A DNA stretch of 64,000 nt from Edolisoma coerulescens (Eukaryota > Chordata > Aves > Passeriformes > Campephagidae). The position numbers were made by a program, and so were the translations under genes. This document shows, piece by piece, positions 28,701 to 43,700 of the stretch. The notes beneath the pieces were generated by a model. That model was given only the letters and a program-made list of their open reading frames with translations. It did not search any database and was not told the origin of the DNA. The stretch covers positions 148,329 to 212,328 of the forward strand of contig VWZW01002555.1 in assembly GCA_013397115.1 (NCBI GenBank), read 5' to 3'. The number at the start of each line of letters is the position of its first letter. The first letter of the stretch is position 1.

Positions 28701-31700
28701 AGTCTCTCTTTCCACTGACTGTAACCAGAAATGGCAGTAAAATTTACACATTGCTCCACAAGCTGGGCAAGTTTAAAAGCTCATTTCCGGGAGATTTGCA
28801 CGCCACATTCCTTGCTTAGTCCTGCAGAAACTTTAGGCTTTCTTTAAGTCTTTCTGCTCCACAATACCTCAAGTTTCTGGGATTTCTATGGGGTGCAGAT
28901 AACCATGGCAAAAACAGGTTCACAATTTACTTGGAGAGAAAGAGGTTCTGACAAGCCTAATTACATCAAGCTAATTCCCTTTGGAGATTACGAAAAGCTT
29001 CTGAAATAGAACCAACTATGAACGATCCCCAAAGGCACAGAAATTGTAGGTATTATAAAACTCCATAAATCACAGTTTCAATTAAGATCCTTGGATACCA
29101 GGTAGCAACTGATGTCTCAAGCACAGCAGTTCCATGGATGTGAGGGGCAAAAGCACCCCGTGTTTTCCTGCAGGTGACTGGCACTGCAAGGCTCCCCTCC
29201 CTCAGGAAAAGCTGCACCTTTTCCAGCAGAAATCCACCAAACCTGGACAGGCTGCTCCAGATTCCCAGCAGGCTGCTCTTAGCCTGGGTTTGCACCGGGC
29301 TCCAGGAGCTGGGAGTGTCTTGAGTCACTAAATTGCCTGGGCAGGAGATCAGCCCGGCACAGCTTTGTTCTCAGCCCACTGGGAGCTGCAGTATCGGGAC
29401 AGCAATTACGGCAGGGATAGCAGGAAATCCTGGGAACTGGGGCAGGACACAGAGGTTTCAGGAGCAGCACCGAGCACGGCAGACAGCACTGCTAAGTTTC
29501 TTTGATGATAAAGTTTTCCCTGACAAAGGAGGGATTCACAGGATACAGAGGATGGATGGACAAAACAAGACAACAGCTGTGTTACCTTGAAAAAAAGAAG
29601 AGAGTCCCACATTTGGGCTTTAATGAAAGGGGGAAAGGGATAGGAAACAAGAACTTCTGTTTCCCACTACCCTTGAGACTACACCAGTAATTCCCACCTC
29701 AGTTAAAGACCAAGCTAAGTCTTCAACAGTCTTAACTTCTCACAAGATTCCCACTCTATGGAAAAAAACACCTGGAAATTTCAGTTAAAGTTACAAAAGA
29801 AGCAAAACCAATTAAAACAATTCAGCTCAACAGGCTCTGACTGATGTCCTTTAACAAACACATCTGACTTGAAGAAGTTGAAGAACCAATACAAAATACC
29901 TAATACATAATTGGACCCCTTGGAGTCAAACTCTGCAGGTCGAGTACACAGAGCTGGAGCTTCAGTCCCCTCCTGAACCCAGCTCTGCCACACAGGGACT
30001 GCTGGAGGTCCCGGCACACATTTCCAGGGAAAGTGAGGAATCCACCATCCTCTGGGACAGCTGGAGCCAGCAGAAAGGGAGGAAGCTGGGCAGCCATCTG
30101 CACCAGCTAAAAGTGATGAGCACGTGCCCCTCATGGCCTCCTGCTTTTAATAGAGCCAGAAACTGCCAAATGCTTCAAAGCATTTCCAAACGAATGTGAG
30201 CCTCTCCTTGGGGAGAAAAGGGCAGCATTTGCTAACCCAGGAACCTGTTAAATAATGTTTATTAACAACATCTTGATACTTGATCAGGGATAAGAGGGGA
30301 TTTTCCTCTTTTAACTATGGAGAGACTCGCAGTAAAAATATCCTGTAGCACAAATATGAAGTTAATTTGGAGAACTCCTAACCTAGACTGCACAAGATGG
30401 GAATCAACCCCTCTCACAGCAAGGACCAAATCCCTTCCTTCTCACCCTCCTCAAGATCTGTCTGTGAAGAAACGCAAAACTCCTGCAGAGCTTCCAAAGC
30501 CCAGGTCAGGAACAGGCGGCCACTGACAAAGGGTGCTTGTCCCACCCACGGCAAATTCATCACCACAAAGCATTTCTTTGGAAGCACAGCCGTGGCCTAT
30601 GGATGGAACAATAGCATCAAAGCTCACGTGAAAGCATCAAAAGGTATGGACAGGAATTCAGATCTGGCCAATAAAGATGTTGGGTTCACAGAGGAGGCAG
30701 CACCAGCACCAACAGACCTTCAGCTACAGGTTTAACCTCACTCCATTGCCTACAGAAAATGGTTCCTTGCAATATTTTTCCATTAATTTTGTATTTTTAA
30801 TATAGTGAGATAGTCCCATCATAGCTTTACACAAAAATAAATACTAATTTCCTTGAGAAAAACAGAAAATAGAGCCCACAGTCACATGATTTTCCACATA
30901 AAGAGTTTCTGAAAATAGCTGATATTAGACAAACTCAATCCACTGTCCACAGCCACTATAAAGCACTCGGAAAAGCAAAACTCTGAGGTTCATCAACTTA
31001 AATTTGATTTAGTTTCCAGCAGCCTTGTGAGGAGCAAGGAGCTGGACTGGATGATCCCTATGGATCCTTCCAATTTGAGATTCTGTATGAATCCCTGGAT
31101 GATTCCCAGACCCCCAGACTGGGCCAGGCTGGGAGGGCCCGCAGGGCTCAGCTGGTGCCAGCTCCCTGCCCCAGCAGGGCCATCCCAGAGCCCAGGGCAC
31201 AGCAGTGTGCCCACACAGCTCTGCCATGGCCCCAGGGAGGGACACTGCACAGCCTCTCTGCACAGTCTGCCGGGGCTGGGCACTGCCCAGGGCAGAAGTT
31301 CTGCCTCCTGGGCAGGGGAATTGCTGGGCTCAGGCCCTGCCCGTGGCTCTGGGGCCGCTGCTGGGCCCCGGAGCAGAGCCCGGGCCCTGCCCTGAGCCCT
31401 CCCTGCAGCCAGGGACACCCAGGGCCGAGGGCCCCTCTCAGCTGGGGCTCCTCTCCAGGCTGAGCAGCCCCGGCTCCCTCAGCCTGGCCTGGGCACGGAG
31501 ATGCTCCAGGCCCTTCCTCAGCCCCGCAGCCTCCGCCGGCCCCGCTCCAGGAGCTCCCTGGCCCTGCTGGGCTGAGGGTCCAGAGCTGGGCAGAGGGGCA
31601 GGATCCCTCCCTGACCTGCTGGGAATGCTCTGCCCGGTGCCCCCAGGGACCCCATTGGCCTCCTTGGCCCCCAGGGACAGCTGGTTGTCCACCAAACATA

Positions 31701-34700
31701 AAAGTCCACTCTGCTGCCCATGGCCATGTCTATATTTGATGTCTGCATTAGTAACTGCTTATTTCAGCTTAAACTAAACTATTTATGTAAGCACTGGGAT
31801 CTGCACGAATTAAGCTGAACATGCTTCAATTCTTACCTAGCTCGCTGCTCTCCCAGTTGCCAGGTTTTATTTTAGTGCAGCTATTGCTGGAAGTTCAAAC
31901 AAAAATATACTTAAAATACTTAAAGAGTCTACCAAGAGCCAACAGCTGAAGGCAAAATTAGAAAAAAACCCTCATACTGAAAATAGGGTATCAATTTTTA
32001 TTTGGCCTCTGACTAACCACCAGAAAGTTTAGAGGAAGACATGCTGAATTCAGCACCACAGTTTCCCAATTTGTGTTTCACGCTGCTACAAACAAACTCC
32101 AAAGTTTGACCACAAGTTACAGATGGGAAGTTTTTAAAAGATACCTAATGCTCTTCCATACCCAGTTTGACACCTCTCAAGGGCTTGTTTTGCAGGAGGT
32201 TTTGGCCATAGCAATAAATTCCCCTAAACTAAAATTGCTTGCTCTTGCCTCTGTTAAGAGAAGGAAAATCTCAAGCCACTCCTCACCTAAATGCTCCAGA
32301 ACAGTTATTTTTACAGGTTCCAAAGACTACAAGCAGTTACTAACCAGGTCACTCTGCTTAATCACCAATGCTTTGAGGATTGGCAATTAGGACCACTATT
32401 TTAACTTCGTTTCTAGAGTATCAGTCCTCACCTTAAACTCATTACAAATTAATTTGCTGATCTCCTGCACATACATATATATATATATATAAAAATATAA
32501 ATAAACTGTGTATCTCTTGAGTATGTCTGACTTCACATGGAGCTAATCCCAGAATGATACGGGTTGGAAAGGACCTTAAAGCTCTTCTTGTTCCAACCCC
32601 CTGCCATGGGCAGGGACACCTTCCACCATCCCAGGCTGCTCCAAGCCCCAATGTCCAGCCTGGCCTTGGGCACTGCCAGGGATCCAGGGGCAGCCACAGC
32701 TGCTCTGGGCACCCTGTGCCAGGGCCTCCCCACCCTCCCAGGGAACAATTCCTTCCCAATATCCCATCCATCCCTGCCCTCTGGCACTGGGAAGCCATTC
32801 CCTGTGTCCTGGCACTCCAGGCCCTTGTAAATCATCTCTCCCCATGTTTTGTTGTTGGTTCCCCCTTCACGTCCTGGAAGGCCACAATTAAATCTCCCCA
32901 GAGCCTTCCCTTCTCCAGGCTGAACAATCCCTATTTCCTCAGCCTTTTCTCATGGGAGAGGTGCTCCATCCCTCTGACCACCCTGCTGGCCCTCAGAGGT
33001 CAGGTCAGTGCGGGCTGTGCCCAGAGTCACACCACAGAACTTGTTTTTAAACTGAAATTACACATAAAAATGCTCAGCAGCTCAGGATTACTTTTCTGAT
33101 CCAATTCCATGAAATAGTAAGCAAGGACTCCAACTGCACCAGTGAGCCTTTGGTGATGGCCCAGCCTTTTACCAGGCAGCTGTGTGCCCAAACTGCAGCC
33201 TGAGCCTGCCTGGCAGGACAGGACTTTAATCCTTACCCCAGGCTGTGAAGGACTACAGCTGATGGAGAACCAGAACAGCAAAATCACTCTGTGGCTTTTA
33301 GAACTTCTGCAATAATGTATTACACGTTCTCAGAAAGATTTACATAAAAAATATTCACTATTGACTGTTAGTTCAAGTGAGGTTGTCATAAGAAACAGAA
33401 CAATTCCACTTCTGTCCAAGTTCAGAGCTATTTTCCAGCATGCCTCCATTTCCACACAGCGAGCTGATGTCACCAGAAAAACAACGTAATTACTGCAATC
33501 CCAAGGGACATCCAGGGGGGGTTTGTTTGGTTTTGTTGGGTTTCAAATACGCAGTAACTGCTCAGTTCCTAAGGGCAGCCTTACCTCAACAGGTACTACA
33601 GGATCACATCGAACAGCACCTTCCTTGCGTAACGGCTCCAAAGACACCCTAAACTCTCATTTAATGTTCTGAGTGTCTGGAGTAAAGAGTCACTAACCCA
33701 AACCTGCCTGTACCCTCCTATAAAAACACGCTGTATTTACAAGGACAATGAGTAGGAATTGTGTAATTGTAGCAATTTGATGACTCATCCCTGCACCACT
33801 CCAGCACCAAAGCACGGCCTGCAAAACTTGCACAAACCCTTGTGCTGGATGGAAAACCAGAGCCCAGACACACAGAAACCACTCTGCCCACCTGCCCCTC
33901 AAACAGAGAGCACCACGGATGCAGGATCAGGAGAAATGGCAAAAGCAGCTGGCACTTCAGCCAGGCCAGGGCTGGGGGCTACCTTAAGGTGCCCAGTGCT
34001 CAGCTTGAGCTGCCAGGGGGAAATTGTCAATCAATAAAATAATAATAATCATCATCATAATACTCTCCCAGCTTGTGCAAGAGCAGCCAGCAGTAAGAGG
34101 AGCCAGCAAGGCTCCCTGCAAAGCCTCACCTGCAGCTCACTCAGATGAAAACTGGCTTCCTTTTCCCAGCCCTGCACTCTGCAGCCCCTGCCCAGCCCAA
34201 GAGGAGCTTTAATTTAATTCCACCTTCAGCCTACACGTGGTGTTTGTTCTCCAGATTCATGCCTTTCACTGTCCAGTCACTCAGCCTTCCTTGGCAGACA
34301 CTGATGTGTGCAGGAACCCCAATCCACACTCCTGCCAGAGCAGCAAAACCTCGATACTCAAACCGTGTATCAAAGCAGTCATTGAGCTTATCCCGAGCTT
34401 ATCACTGATAGCACTGCTAACAGTTGCAGTCACTTGCCTAAAACATTTCTCAATTAACTTTCACGACTCTAGAGGCCAAATACCTCACAAGAGAAATCCT
34501 TTATGCCTGTGAATAACTTTTTTTAACAGCAAAATGTTTAAACCAGAAACATGGCCCTGACAAACTGGCTGTAGGAATGTACACAGATATCAGGAGCGAG
34601 GTATTGGTTTGCTTTTTCAGTTTGTTTTTTTTAATGAAGAGAAGTTACCACAAGTTCTCAACTACAATTATTAGCAGTAGTTTTGCACTAACGGTTCACC

Positions 34701-37700
34701 TATTTTCCACATAAACTCATTTAGGCAGAATCGGCACTTTAAATCTTAATCCATCCCAAAGTAGAACAGTTTTTCCTCTGCACTTCTAAGACTCACGGGA
34801 AACTTCAAACCATGTTACTCACACAGTGAACTCACTGAAGTTCTGAAGGAAAAGCAGAGCTTAAGTTTTTAAAGCTTTGCCTACACCATGTTACTTGTTC
34901 AGAACATCTGCACCTACAACTGTACCAAAAGCTACTCTAAATAAGCAGATTTGGTTAGGCAGTTAGGAGGATTAGGTATGTCAAGCTTTTGGGTTTTTTT
35001 TTTTTGTTATAATGAAAACATTTAAGTAGTATTTACTACCTTAGAAACTGTCTCAACGCTTAGTAAAGAGCCCCTTTAGCTTTTATTTCCTGTATTTAGA
35101 AAGCATCCAAAAAAGAAAACTTGAAGGGAAAATACTGGCTCGAGGTGATCATTGCTTATCTGCCTTTTAGAGCAGATGCAAAGAGACCTCTTCAGATCCA
35201 CTCAGCTCATCATTTATAGGACTTGTAAAAGGAAAACAAACTATTTAAAGTTGCATTTCAGTGCTGACTGCTCAAATTAGCACATCTGACCGAGGGTTGA
35301 GCACAGATCAGCAGCTGAATTCAGGGCTCCAGGAGCAGCCAAGACACTCCAGAGCCAGCTGATGCATCTCTGCAACACCCAACTGCTCCATCAGCACTGC
35401 TGTTTCCCAGCCCAGAACCTGCCCCATCACCTCCCACAGCCCTGCAGCTCCCACGGAGCATCCTTGCCAAAACCCCCCGTGCTTGTGGACACCCCCACTG
35501 CAGAGCAAGGCAAAATCAAATTCCAGAAGCTCCAAAAGCTGGACATTTTTCTCTGCACCACATTCATGGGTAAACAGGGCAGAAGACACCACTCTGCCCC
35601 ACACAATTAATAAGTGTGAACAGTATTCCAGATAAAAGGTAGGGTAAGTAACAACTGGGAAGCAAATTTCAGGCTAAGCTAGTAATTAGATCAGTTCAAA
35701 TTCATCAAAAATAAATTAGCCTCTGTTAAGATTAACTACACATTTGCAACTTGGCTGCCTGGTGCAAAGTTAAAATACTTCAAAGGTTATTCCTGGTTTC
35801 CCAGAGGGAATTTAGGTTCAGATCTCTCCTGCTGTTTCCATATCAAACCAAAGGGAGCTACCTCAAAGTGCCAGCCCAAAGCACAACCCTCAGCACGAGG
35901 GGTTTGAAGAGCTGGGGGAGGCAGGGGACACTCAAGGGCCTCAGACACTGCAGCCAGGGAAAGATCCCCATCCTTAATGCCATTTTTTCAAAACCTGATT
36001 GATTTTCTTTTTTCTCATATCCACTACTGCTTAGTACTTCTGTCTTTCCCTGAGGTCCAGAAAGTCCCTGGCAGTGTCCAAGGCCAGGCTGGACGGGGCT
36101 TGGAGCAACCTGGGGTAGTGGAAGGTGTCCCTGCCATGGCAGGGGGTGGCACTGGATGAGCTCTAAGGACCATTCCCACCCAAAGCACTCCATGAAAAGC
36201 CCTGCAGCCCTCTAACCCTCAAGGAAAACAACATGGAACCGAAGGAAGAGAAGCAGTGGACACGAACTTGCAGCCTGAGGAAGTGGCTGAACAACAAACA
36301 GCACATAGCAAAGCACAGATAAAGGAAGAATAATTTAAAAATAAGCAGCTACAAACAACTGCAAGCCCACAGCCACAAATTCATTGCCGTTAAATACTAA
36401 GGCACCGAGATGGGAGAACCAAAAGCAGATATTAACTTCAATTAAACATTCAGTACTTTCTTTTACATCCCTTCTTGCTTTGCCCTGGCACCAGGACTGT
36501 ACCAGAATTTATTCTCGTTCTTTGGGTTTTGCTCTTCTTCCCCAAGGAATAGCAAAACTTTAAGCAGGTTTTGAACAGGCTTCTATACAAACTTTTGCAG
36601 TAAAAGCTATACAAAGGTTACTCAAAGCCACTGAAGAGTCTGAAATACTAAACTTGCAGTAACCCTCAATTATTGATCTTTTGCAAAATAGAAGGTATTT
36701 GCACGCAAACGAAATACAGAAAAAGCAGCCAGTGCAATGAAAATTCAGTAAACCTGAAGCCTAGAACCGGTGAGCTACTCCAAGGAAGAATCCTGTCCTG
36801 TTCCAAGTTCAGCTGTTTCCTCCAGAGGTGTATGGCCGTGTAATCCAGACTTGGCAGTTCATGAAAGTGTATCAATCTCCACAACTGCTCGGGAAATTCT
36901 AATCACTCGCTAATTGTCTGAAACACAAGCTTTTGTTTATGCACAAGTTCAGCGTGGGTTTGGAACTGCTGATATCCAAGCAACCCAGAACCCGGAGAAA
37001 GCCTTATCTCTATGAAGGCTGCAGCCTAACTGCAGCTAAAGGAAAAAGCCTTCAGTAATACAAGATGTAAAAAAATACTCAAATCATTTTTTTAAATATC
37101 CACCCAGCCTTGCCTGGGGTTAGGCAGACACTCTGCACTCGAGTGCTGATTTTATCTGGCTATTCAAAGGCATGTGCAATTGCATAATTTAGATTTCACG
37201 TGATTTATATAATAGATGGTAAATGTTCCTGACCTGGAAGGTCGGCACCACTTCTCTCTACAGCTTCAAGATCCAGGTGATGAGTACAAAAAGCACCTCA
37301 CTGTAAGACTCTACAGAACAGGGTTTGAGAGCAGCAGGAACAGTTGCCCCACGTTTCAGGGTCCTGGGTTTGGAAGATTATTTTCCATCCATACCACATC
37401 AGTGCCTGATGTCACAGCACAGCTTCTTGTGTGAGAGAAGGGTGGCAGAGCTGTGGCACAGGGCAAACCAAAGCCAGGGCCAGCTGTCACCAAGCCCTGG
37501 TGCACCCCAGCCCCAGCGCTGTGCCCGGGGCAGTGCCAGCAGCAGCCCCTTCCCCAGGCCTGGACAGGATGGCACCGAGGAAGGAAAGCTGCTGGGCCTC
37601 ACTCCTGAACACAGGGGCAGCCCCAGAGAGTCCCAGCTCTGCTCCCTGGGGCCTGACCCGCAGCCTGAAGGGGCTCTGGGAAGGGTAACTGGAGTCAGCA

Positions 37701-40700
37701 AGGCTGAAAACGAATTGCACAGATACTGCAGGACAACACAGAGATCTCTACAGCAGAGAGGTGACAATCACTGAGCAGCAGCAATCTGCATTTTTACCAC
37801 GCAGGTACTGAATCCCAAGCCCTTTAGCCTAACCCTTTTCATTTTTCCCCAAACATGGACTTACACACAAGCCTGAGACTGTCAGAGTATATTTGCTTTA
37901 GCAGCCCAGGCTTAAATGTACAGAACTGTAGGAGGGTTCCTGTAACATTACAGCAAGTATTTTTTCAGAATTATATGCCTTTAATAAACTCTCCAGCTCA
38001 AGAGTCTTCAAAAGCAGACAGAAGTGTTACAGTTTTCAAAGCTCAAGTGTGCATTCAAATCCTGCCATCATGTATGGCAACTTTAAAGAGATCTAAGAGA
38101 TCTCCACCTGATCCTCATTTAAGTGATTTTTTCAAACAGAGCAGTTAATCATCAGCTACTGAGTAAAACTCAGAAAGAATTTTACTGTCCACTTTCATTC
38201 ACTCTTTTTTTTAATGACATCTCTTTTTTTTTGTATTTTCCATCCAATTTAAACTCTAACAGTCCTAATCCATTTAGCACAATTATATTGAACACTTACC
38301 AGTTACAGCATGGAAGACATGCCAAAATATATTTACATTCATACACTTTATAGCAAATATTTAGCAGTCTATTTATTAAAAAATAACATAGAAAAAGCAG
38401 AACAGATGCAGGAAAACCCCGTCTGGAAGCACAGTTTGGATCCCCCCTAAATACTGGCTTAGTGCATCAAAAATTGTGTGTGAACTTGAAGAATCCAAAA
38501 ACCATGTAAGAATTAAAAAAGCAAAGAGTTCAGAACAAGTTGAAGGACATGGAACTGTTGGAGCAAGTCCAGAGGAGGCCATCCAGGTGCTACAGGGACT
38601 GAAGCACCTCCCCTGTGGAGCCAGGCTGGGAGAGCTGGGAATGTTCAGCCTGGAGAAGGGAAGGTTGTGTGGAGACCTCAGAGCCCCTGCCAGGGTCTGA
38701 GGGGGCTGCAGGGAACCCAGAGAGGGACAATTCATCAGGAACTGGAGTGCCAGGACAAGGGGAATGGCTTCCCACTGCCAGAGGGCAGGGACAGATGGGA
38801 TATTGGGAAGGAATTGTTCCCTGGGAGGGTGGGGAGGCCCTGGCACAGGGTGCCCAGAGCAGCTGTGGCTGCCCCTGGATCCCTGGCAGTGGCCAAGGCC
38901 AGGCTGGACATTGGGGCTTGGAGCAGCCTGGGACAGTGGAAGGTGTCCCTGCCATGGCAGGAACGAGATGGGCTTTAAGGTCCCTTCCAACCCAAACCAT
39001 CCCATGATTCCATGATCTTCAACAGCTGAGAGTCTCCAACCTCAGCAGTGCAGTGGCACTGGACACACTCAGTGCTGACCAAGTGAGAAGGCTGGGATGG
39101 AGATGGGATGGAGACAGCAAACCAGTATTGCTCCTCAAGGGCAACAGCGTCAACTCAAACTTCTCAAGTGTGTGTAAAATCCACCTGGGAGCAATGGGAG
39201 ACCGCCCTGCACCACAAAGCCAAGCCTTTCCACAGTGAGGCTTTGCAAACAGGACTATTTTGCCACAGAAATATTACAGAGAGGAGTAAAAAGCTCAGTT
39301 TATAGTTCTTTCTTTCTCTGCTGTACCACTTCCTCCAGCCTTGCCAGATGGGGACTGGTACAATTTGCTCAATCCCCTGCTGTGGCTGTAGCCAGCTGTG
39401 CTACCCTTGACGTATTTGGATTCTCCCACCACTTCAAAGGATCACAAAAAACCAAACCAACCACCTCTGTGAAGACTCTTAAATGTCAGTCTTGAAGGCC
39501 TACAAAACAACTCATCAGATGCAAATCACGGAGGCTCAGGGAAAGCTGGCAATGGGCAGCCTGCTAAGCACCCAGGAGTCTGTCACATGGAGGATAAGTG
39601 GCCTTTTGATGGTGACTCAGAGCGGCACCACCAGAATCAGCAAAACCATCAGCACTGGTACCAAACAGCAGCTGAATTCCCCCGGGCAAGGGACCCACCC
39701 TCCTGCCAGGGGGGTCTGATGAGGAGCCTGCAGTGCAAAGACACCGCACAAATGTAGTTCCAACCTTGGTGGGAAATACTTGATTATGTATTTCTGCTTC
39801 CTAGAAAATTCCTCTGTGGGAAAGAGACAACACCTGCAAGGAAGAGGACTATGTCACACACACCCAGAACAGACTGCCCTGCGGCTCCTCCTCTCCTCAG
39901 CCAGATTTCCCTCCTCCATCCCTGCCAGCATGAGCATGGCACTGCGAGAAGGCAGGCAGGGAGCAAGGCACATTTCCTAACACATTTCTTTCCACCGTAA
40001 CAGGATCAGAGAGAAAAAATCCTCTCTTCTGAAGGAGGCTGAGAAAGCATCAACACGAGGCTGAGGCTAACAGCATCCCTCCTGCAGATGCTTCGGCAGA
40101 GCCATCAGGAATAACAACTCCTGCCCACCACTTGTGAAATCTCTCAGGCTTAGTGGGGCTGTGTTAAGCTTTCTGAGGGACACAATTTATGTCTGACATT
40201 ACACTCACTGTTGCAGCTCTGAGCAACGGGCACTGAGTTTGCTGAGGGAAGGTGCAGTACCTTGTGGTGATCCATGAATTCACCATGGAGAACCTGACTC
40301 CACAGGGACATATCCTTCCCAGTGTGGAGAGCATAGAGTGGGATCTCTGCATGGAACAGGAGAGAAGCACTAAGAAAAGGCAGGCCAGCAAGGCACCCAA
40401 AGGAGTAAGGACCGGATCTCTAAGCTCCTGTGACTTTTTCTGTGTTCACAAGTCCCTCCTGCAGCAGCAGCTTAGTGATGTATCTAAGAGGAACTCATAT
40501 CACCACTTCCTCCTCATCTCGCTCACGAAGATCAGTGATTAAGTCAATTACTAACTGCTGAATACTGGCAACTTCTGAAGAGAAGACCAAGATAAGAGAA
40601 CTGCCCACCAAGAGGACCAGGCTCCTGAACAGGGCCACTCTTCTGTTCAAGCACACTTGGCAGCCTGGGGATGAAGTGTATGACCTTTAGTGCTCTCCAA

Positions 40701-43700
40701 AAACCACTGAAAACAACAAAGTCCAAAAAAAGCACTCGTGTGTATCAAGCTGTTTGTAGCAGCAAAACCCTTTCCCCACAAGCAGAAAGGTCAGTGGCTG
40801 GCAGCACCCAGATGGTGCCAGCCAGGGGAGGCCACCACAGGTGACCCCAACCTGCCACGTGGTTTCCCAGGCTGCTCCCCCCTTTTGCTGACCACAGGGA
40901 ATACAGCTGGGATCCTCAGCAGGAGCCACAGCCAGCTACAATGAGGGATGTAGGTCATGTCCCAGGCAAACCAGGAACCAAAACTCACAGATATTTACTC
41001 CATTTGCTGCTTCTCACATATCAGGGACACATTTCTGCTCCTCAGCTGAGGAAAGCAAAGAGCAGAGCTCTGGCTCAGGGCTCAGTCCTGGGAGTTACTC
41101 CAATGAGTAACCACTCACTTCCACTTCCAAACAAACACTAGGAACTGGCCCAATACAGAGACGGTCTCTTCCTGCCCCTAAGGATGAACAGGCTCAGTTA
41201 ATAATTAAAGCCATAAAGCCAAAAGCACTCAGATACACAAAGGACAACAGAGAAGTGCTTATCAGAACCCTTCCCTTCAGATAATAAATCATGCCTGGGA
41301 AAAGCAATCCCTGCATTTCACATTTCCCCATCCTCCTGGAGCCTGGATCCAGCACCAAGCCATGGCTGGCCACCCCATCAGAAGCACCACAAGAAGCTGC
41401 TGTGACTGTAAGGGACTCCCAGACTGCATCCAGAGTGCTCATCCCAGTTTGGGCACTCCAAAGGAAATAGGCTGGGATATGGGGGGATGAGCAGGACGGC
41501 CAAGCACTGCAGCACCAGGGGGAATAAAATGCAATGCTACCCTTTGCAAAATAGCTGCAGTATGTGCAGCTACCACCAAACCGAGCTGTCGGATCAGGCC
41601 TCACAAGCTGTAACACCCACACTGAGAACTAAAAAAAAAAAAGTTATTACAACAAACTGCTGAAAACAAACCCCAAACTGGTATTACTTGTCACTGAGAG
41701 TAGACTCCAGCCAGAAGGAACAACACTGGAAAGCACTGCTGCTGATTACCAGAGGGAAAAATGGCCATTTTTACCTTGGATTTAGGGACTGGGGAATCCA
41801 GGCCATCCCCCTGCCCACACTGCCCCCAGACCCACCATGGGTAGCTTTAATTGCTTCTACACTGCTGGCCTTGGTTTGAAAGCTCCATCTCTGAAAAGTC
41901 TGTTTAAACACAGGGACAAGCACAAATATTTCAGATATTGGAGAGAACATTTTGTTCCTTTAAAGAAAAGGAATCAAATACGTATTTCTTTTTAATGGAT
42001 CTGTTGGACTGTTTCCAAAAAGAAATGGTAACAGTTCCACTGTTTTGAGGCAAAATACCAGAAAACATGTCAAAGAGGTATTTGTAAATGACTTCAGAAC
42101 TAACAGAAGCAGCAAGGCAGTTGTCTGGTTATGACAACTCATTTTAACAGCTGCAGAGAATAACATTTCCAAAGGGATGCAGGCTCCACAGTGACAGGCC
42201 ACTCATCATTTCCCATTTGTGATTTCATGCTCCGGAGGAGAAGGTTTGAGCAGAGCCCATCTCTGGCACTCGCTGTCGTTGTAAGAAAACTGCATCGTGT
42301 CTGTGCCTGAATTTGTACCGGAAAAAGAGGATGAAGAAATTTTCATGTTCAATTCTTAGCTTTCAACTACAAGTTTTTCCAACTACACTTTCTGTTGTTG
42401 TGCTTCCTTCTGGTATCAGAATAGAAACATCAACAGAAACTCAAAATTAGTAAAGAAAAACAAACAGAAGCTTAAGCAAGTTAATGCTAAATTGTAACAT
42501 CAATAAATAGAAAGATAAACTTCCTTCTGGAAACTTCCGTGTTTAAATTGAAAGAAGGGAAATTTATGTTAGATACATGGAAGAAATCCTTCCCTGTGAG
42601 GGTGGGGAGGCCCTGGCACAGGGTGCCCAGAGCAGCTGTGGCTGCCCCTGGATCCCTGGCCCCAGGCTGGACACTGGGGCTTGGAGCAGCCTGGGATGGT
42701 GGAAGGTGTCCCTGCCCATGGCAGGGGGTGTGGAACAAGGTGGGCTTTAAGGTCTTTCCAACCCAAACCTCTGGGGATTCCTTGTGCCCCAGCTCAGCTG
42801 TGACAGCACTGAGACTCCTCTCTGCTAACAAATAACTGCCTTTGCAGGGAGTGCTGGAGTAAGGAATAAACACCTACACCCTGGTGCTCCAGAACTCCAC
42901 ATGCCACTGGCAAATAGGTTCTCCAGAACAGTAATAAATTACAAATTGGCCAACTGAAAGGGATTTTAAGAGCTCCATTTTTGTGAAGACAGCTTCCAGT
43001 TACGGAGGATCAATTGACACACTCCTGCCAATCCATAAGCAGCAATGACAGGAGCAAGAACCAAGTCGATGTCACATTCCTACTGCTTGTCCACCTCCAG
43101 GACATGTGCTGTGAGAATCACAGCCTCAGTAAGGCTGGAAAAGTTCTCCCAGCCCATCGAGTCCAAGCTGTGCCCGATGCCCACCCTGTCACCAGCCCAG
43201 AGCACTGAGTGCCACCTCCAGGGACGGGGACTCCATGAAAAGGAAAATGCAGATGCAGGAGTGCCTATGGAGCCGGACACCCTGCTGGGCAGAGGCCAAG
43301 GATAAAGGACAGGTAAAGCCAAGGATAAAGGACAGGTAAAGCCAAGGGTGCCATCCCAAGCCTCTGGAGCACTGGGAGAAGGGGCTGGGAGGAGTCGGGA
43401 GACTCGAGTCTGAAAAGGCCACTGCATGAATGTCAAGATCTGGCCTGTGGAGGAACAAGCTGACATCTCCCACTGGCAGCTCGGGAAGTGAGACATTTCT
43501 TGTTCCTGCAGTGAATGAACTCTGTTAAAGCTTCCAGGCCACACACCCCATGTGTGAACACACAGGGAAAGAGGAGCAGGGCACTATATGCAATTAAGCT
43601 GAAAACTTTAAGAATAGATGGAAAGGTGTAGGAAAGAACCTTTTCTAATAACCCCAAAGACCTTGGGAGGGTGTAAATAAGCATGAGAAAACCTAAGCAG

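Noticed and set aside
31148..31777. ORFs of 183-190 codons on both strands
   Set aside because: They arise from stop-poor, GC-rich CR1-related sequence; low complexity (Pro/Gly/Ala/Ser) and overlap on both strands.
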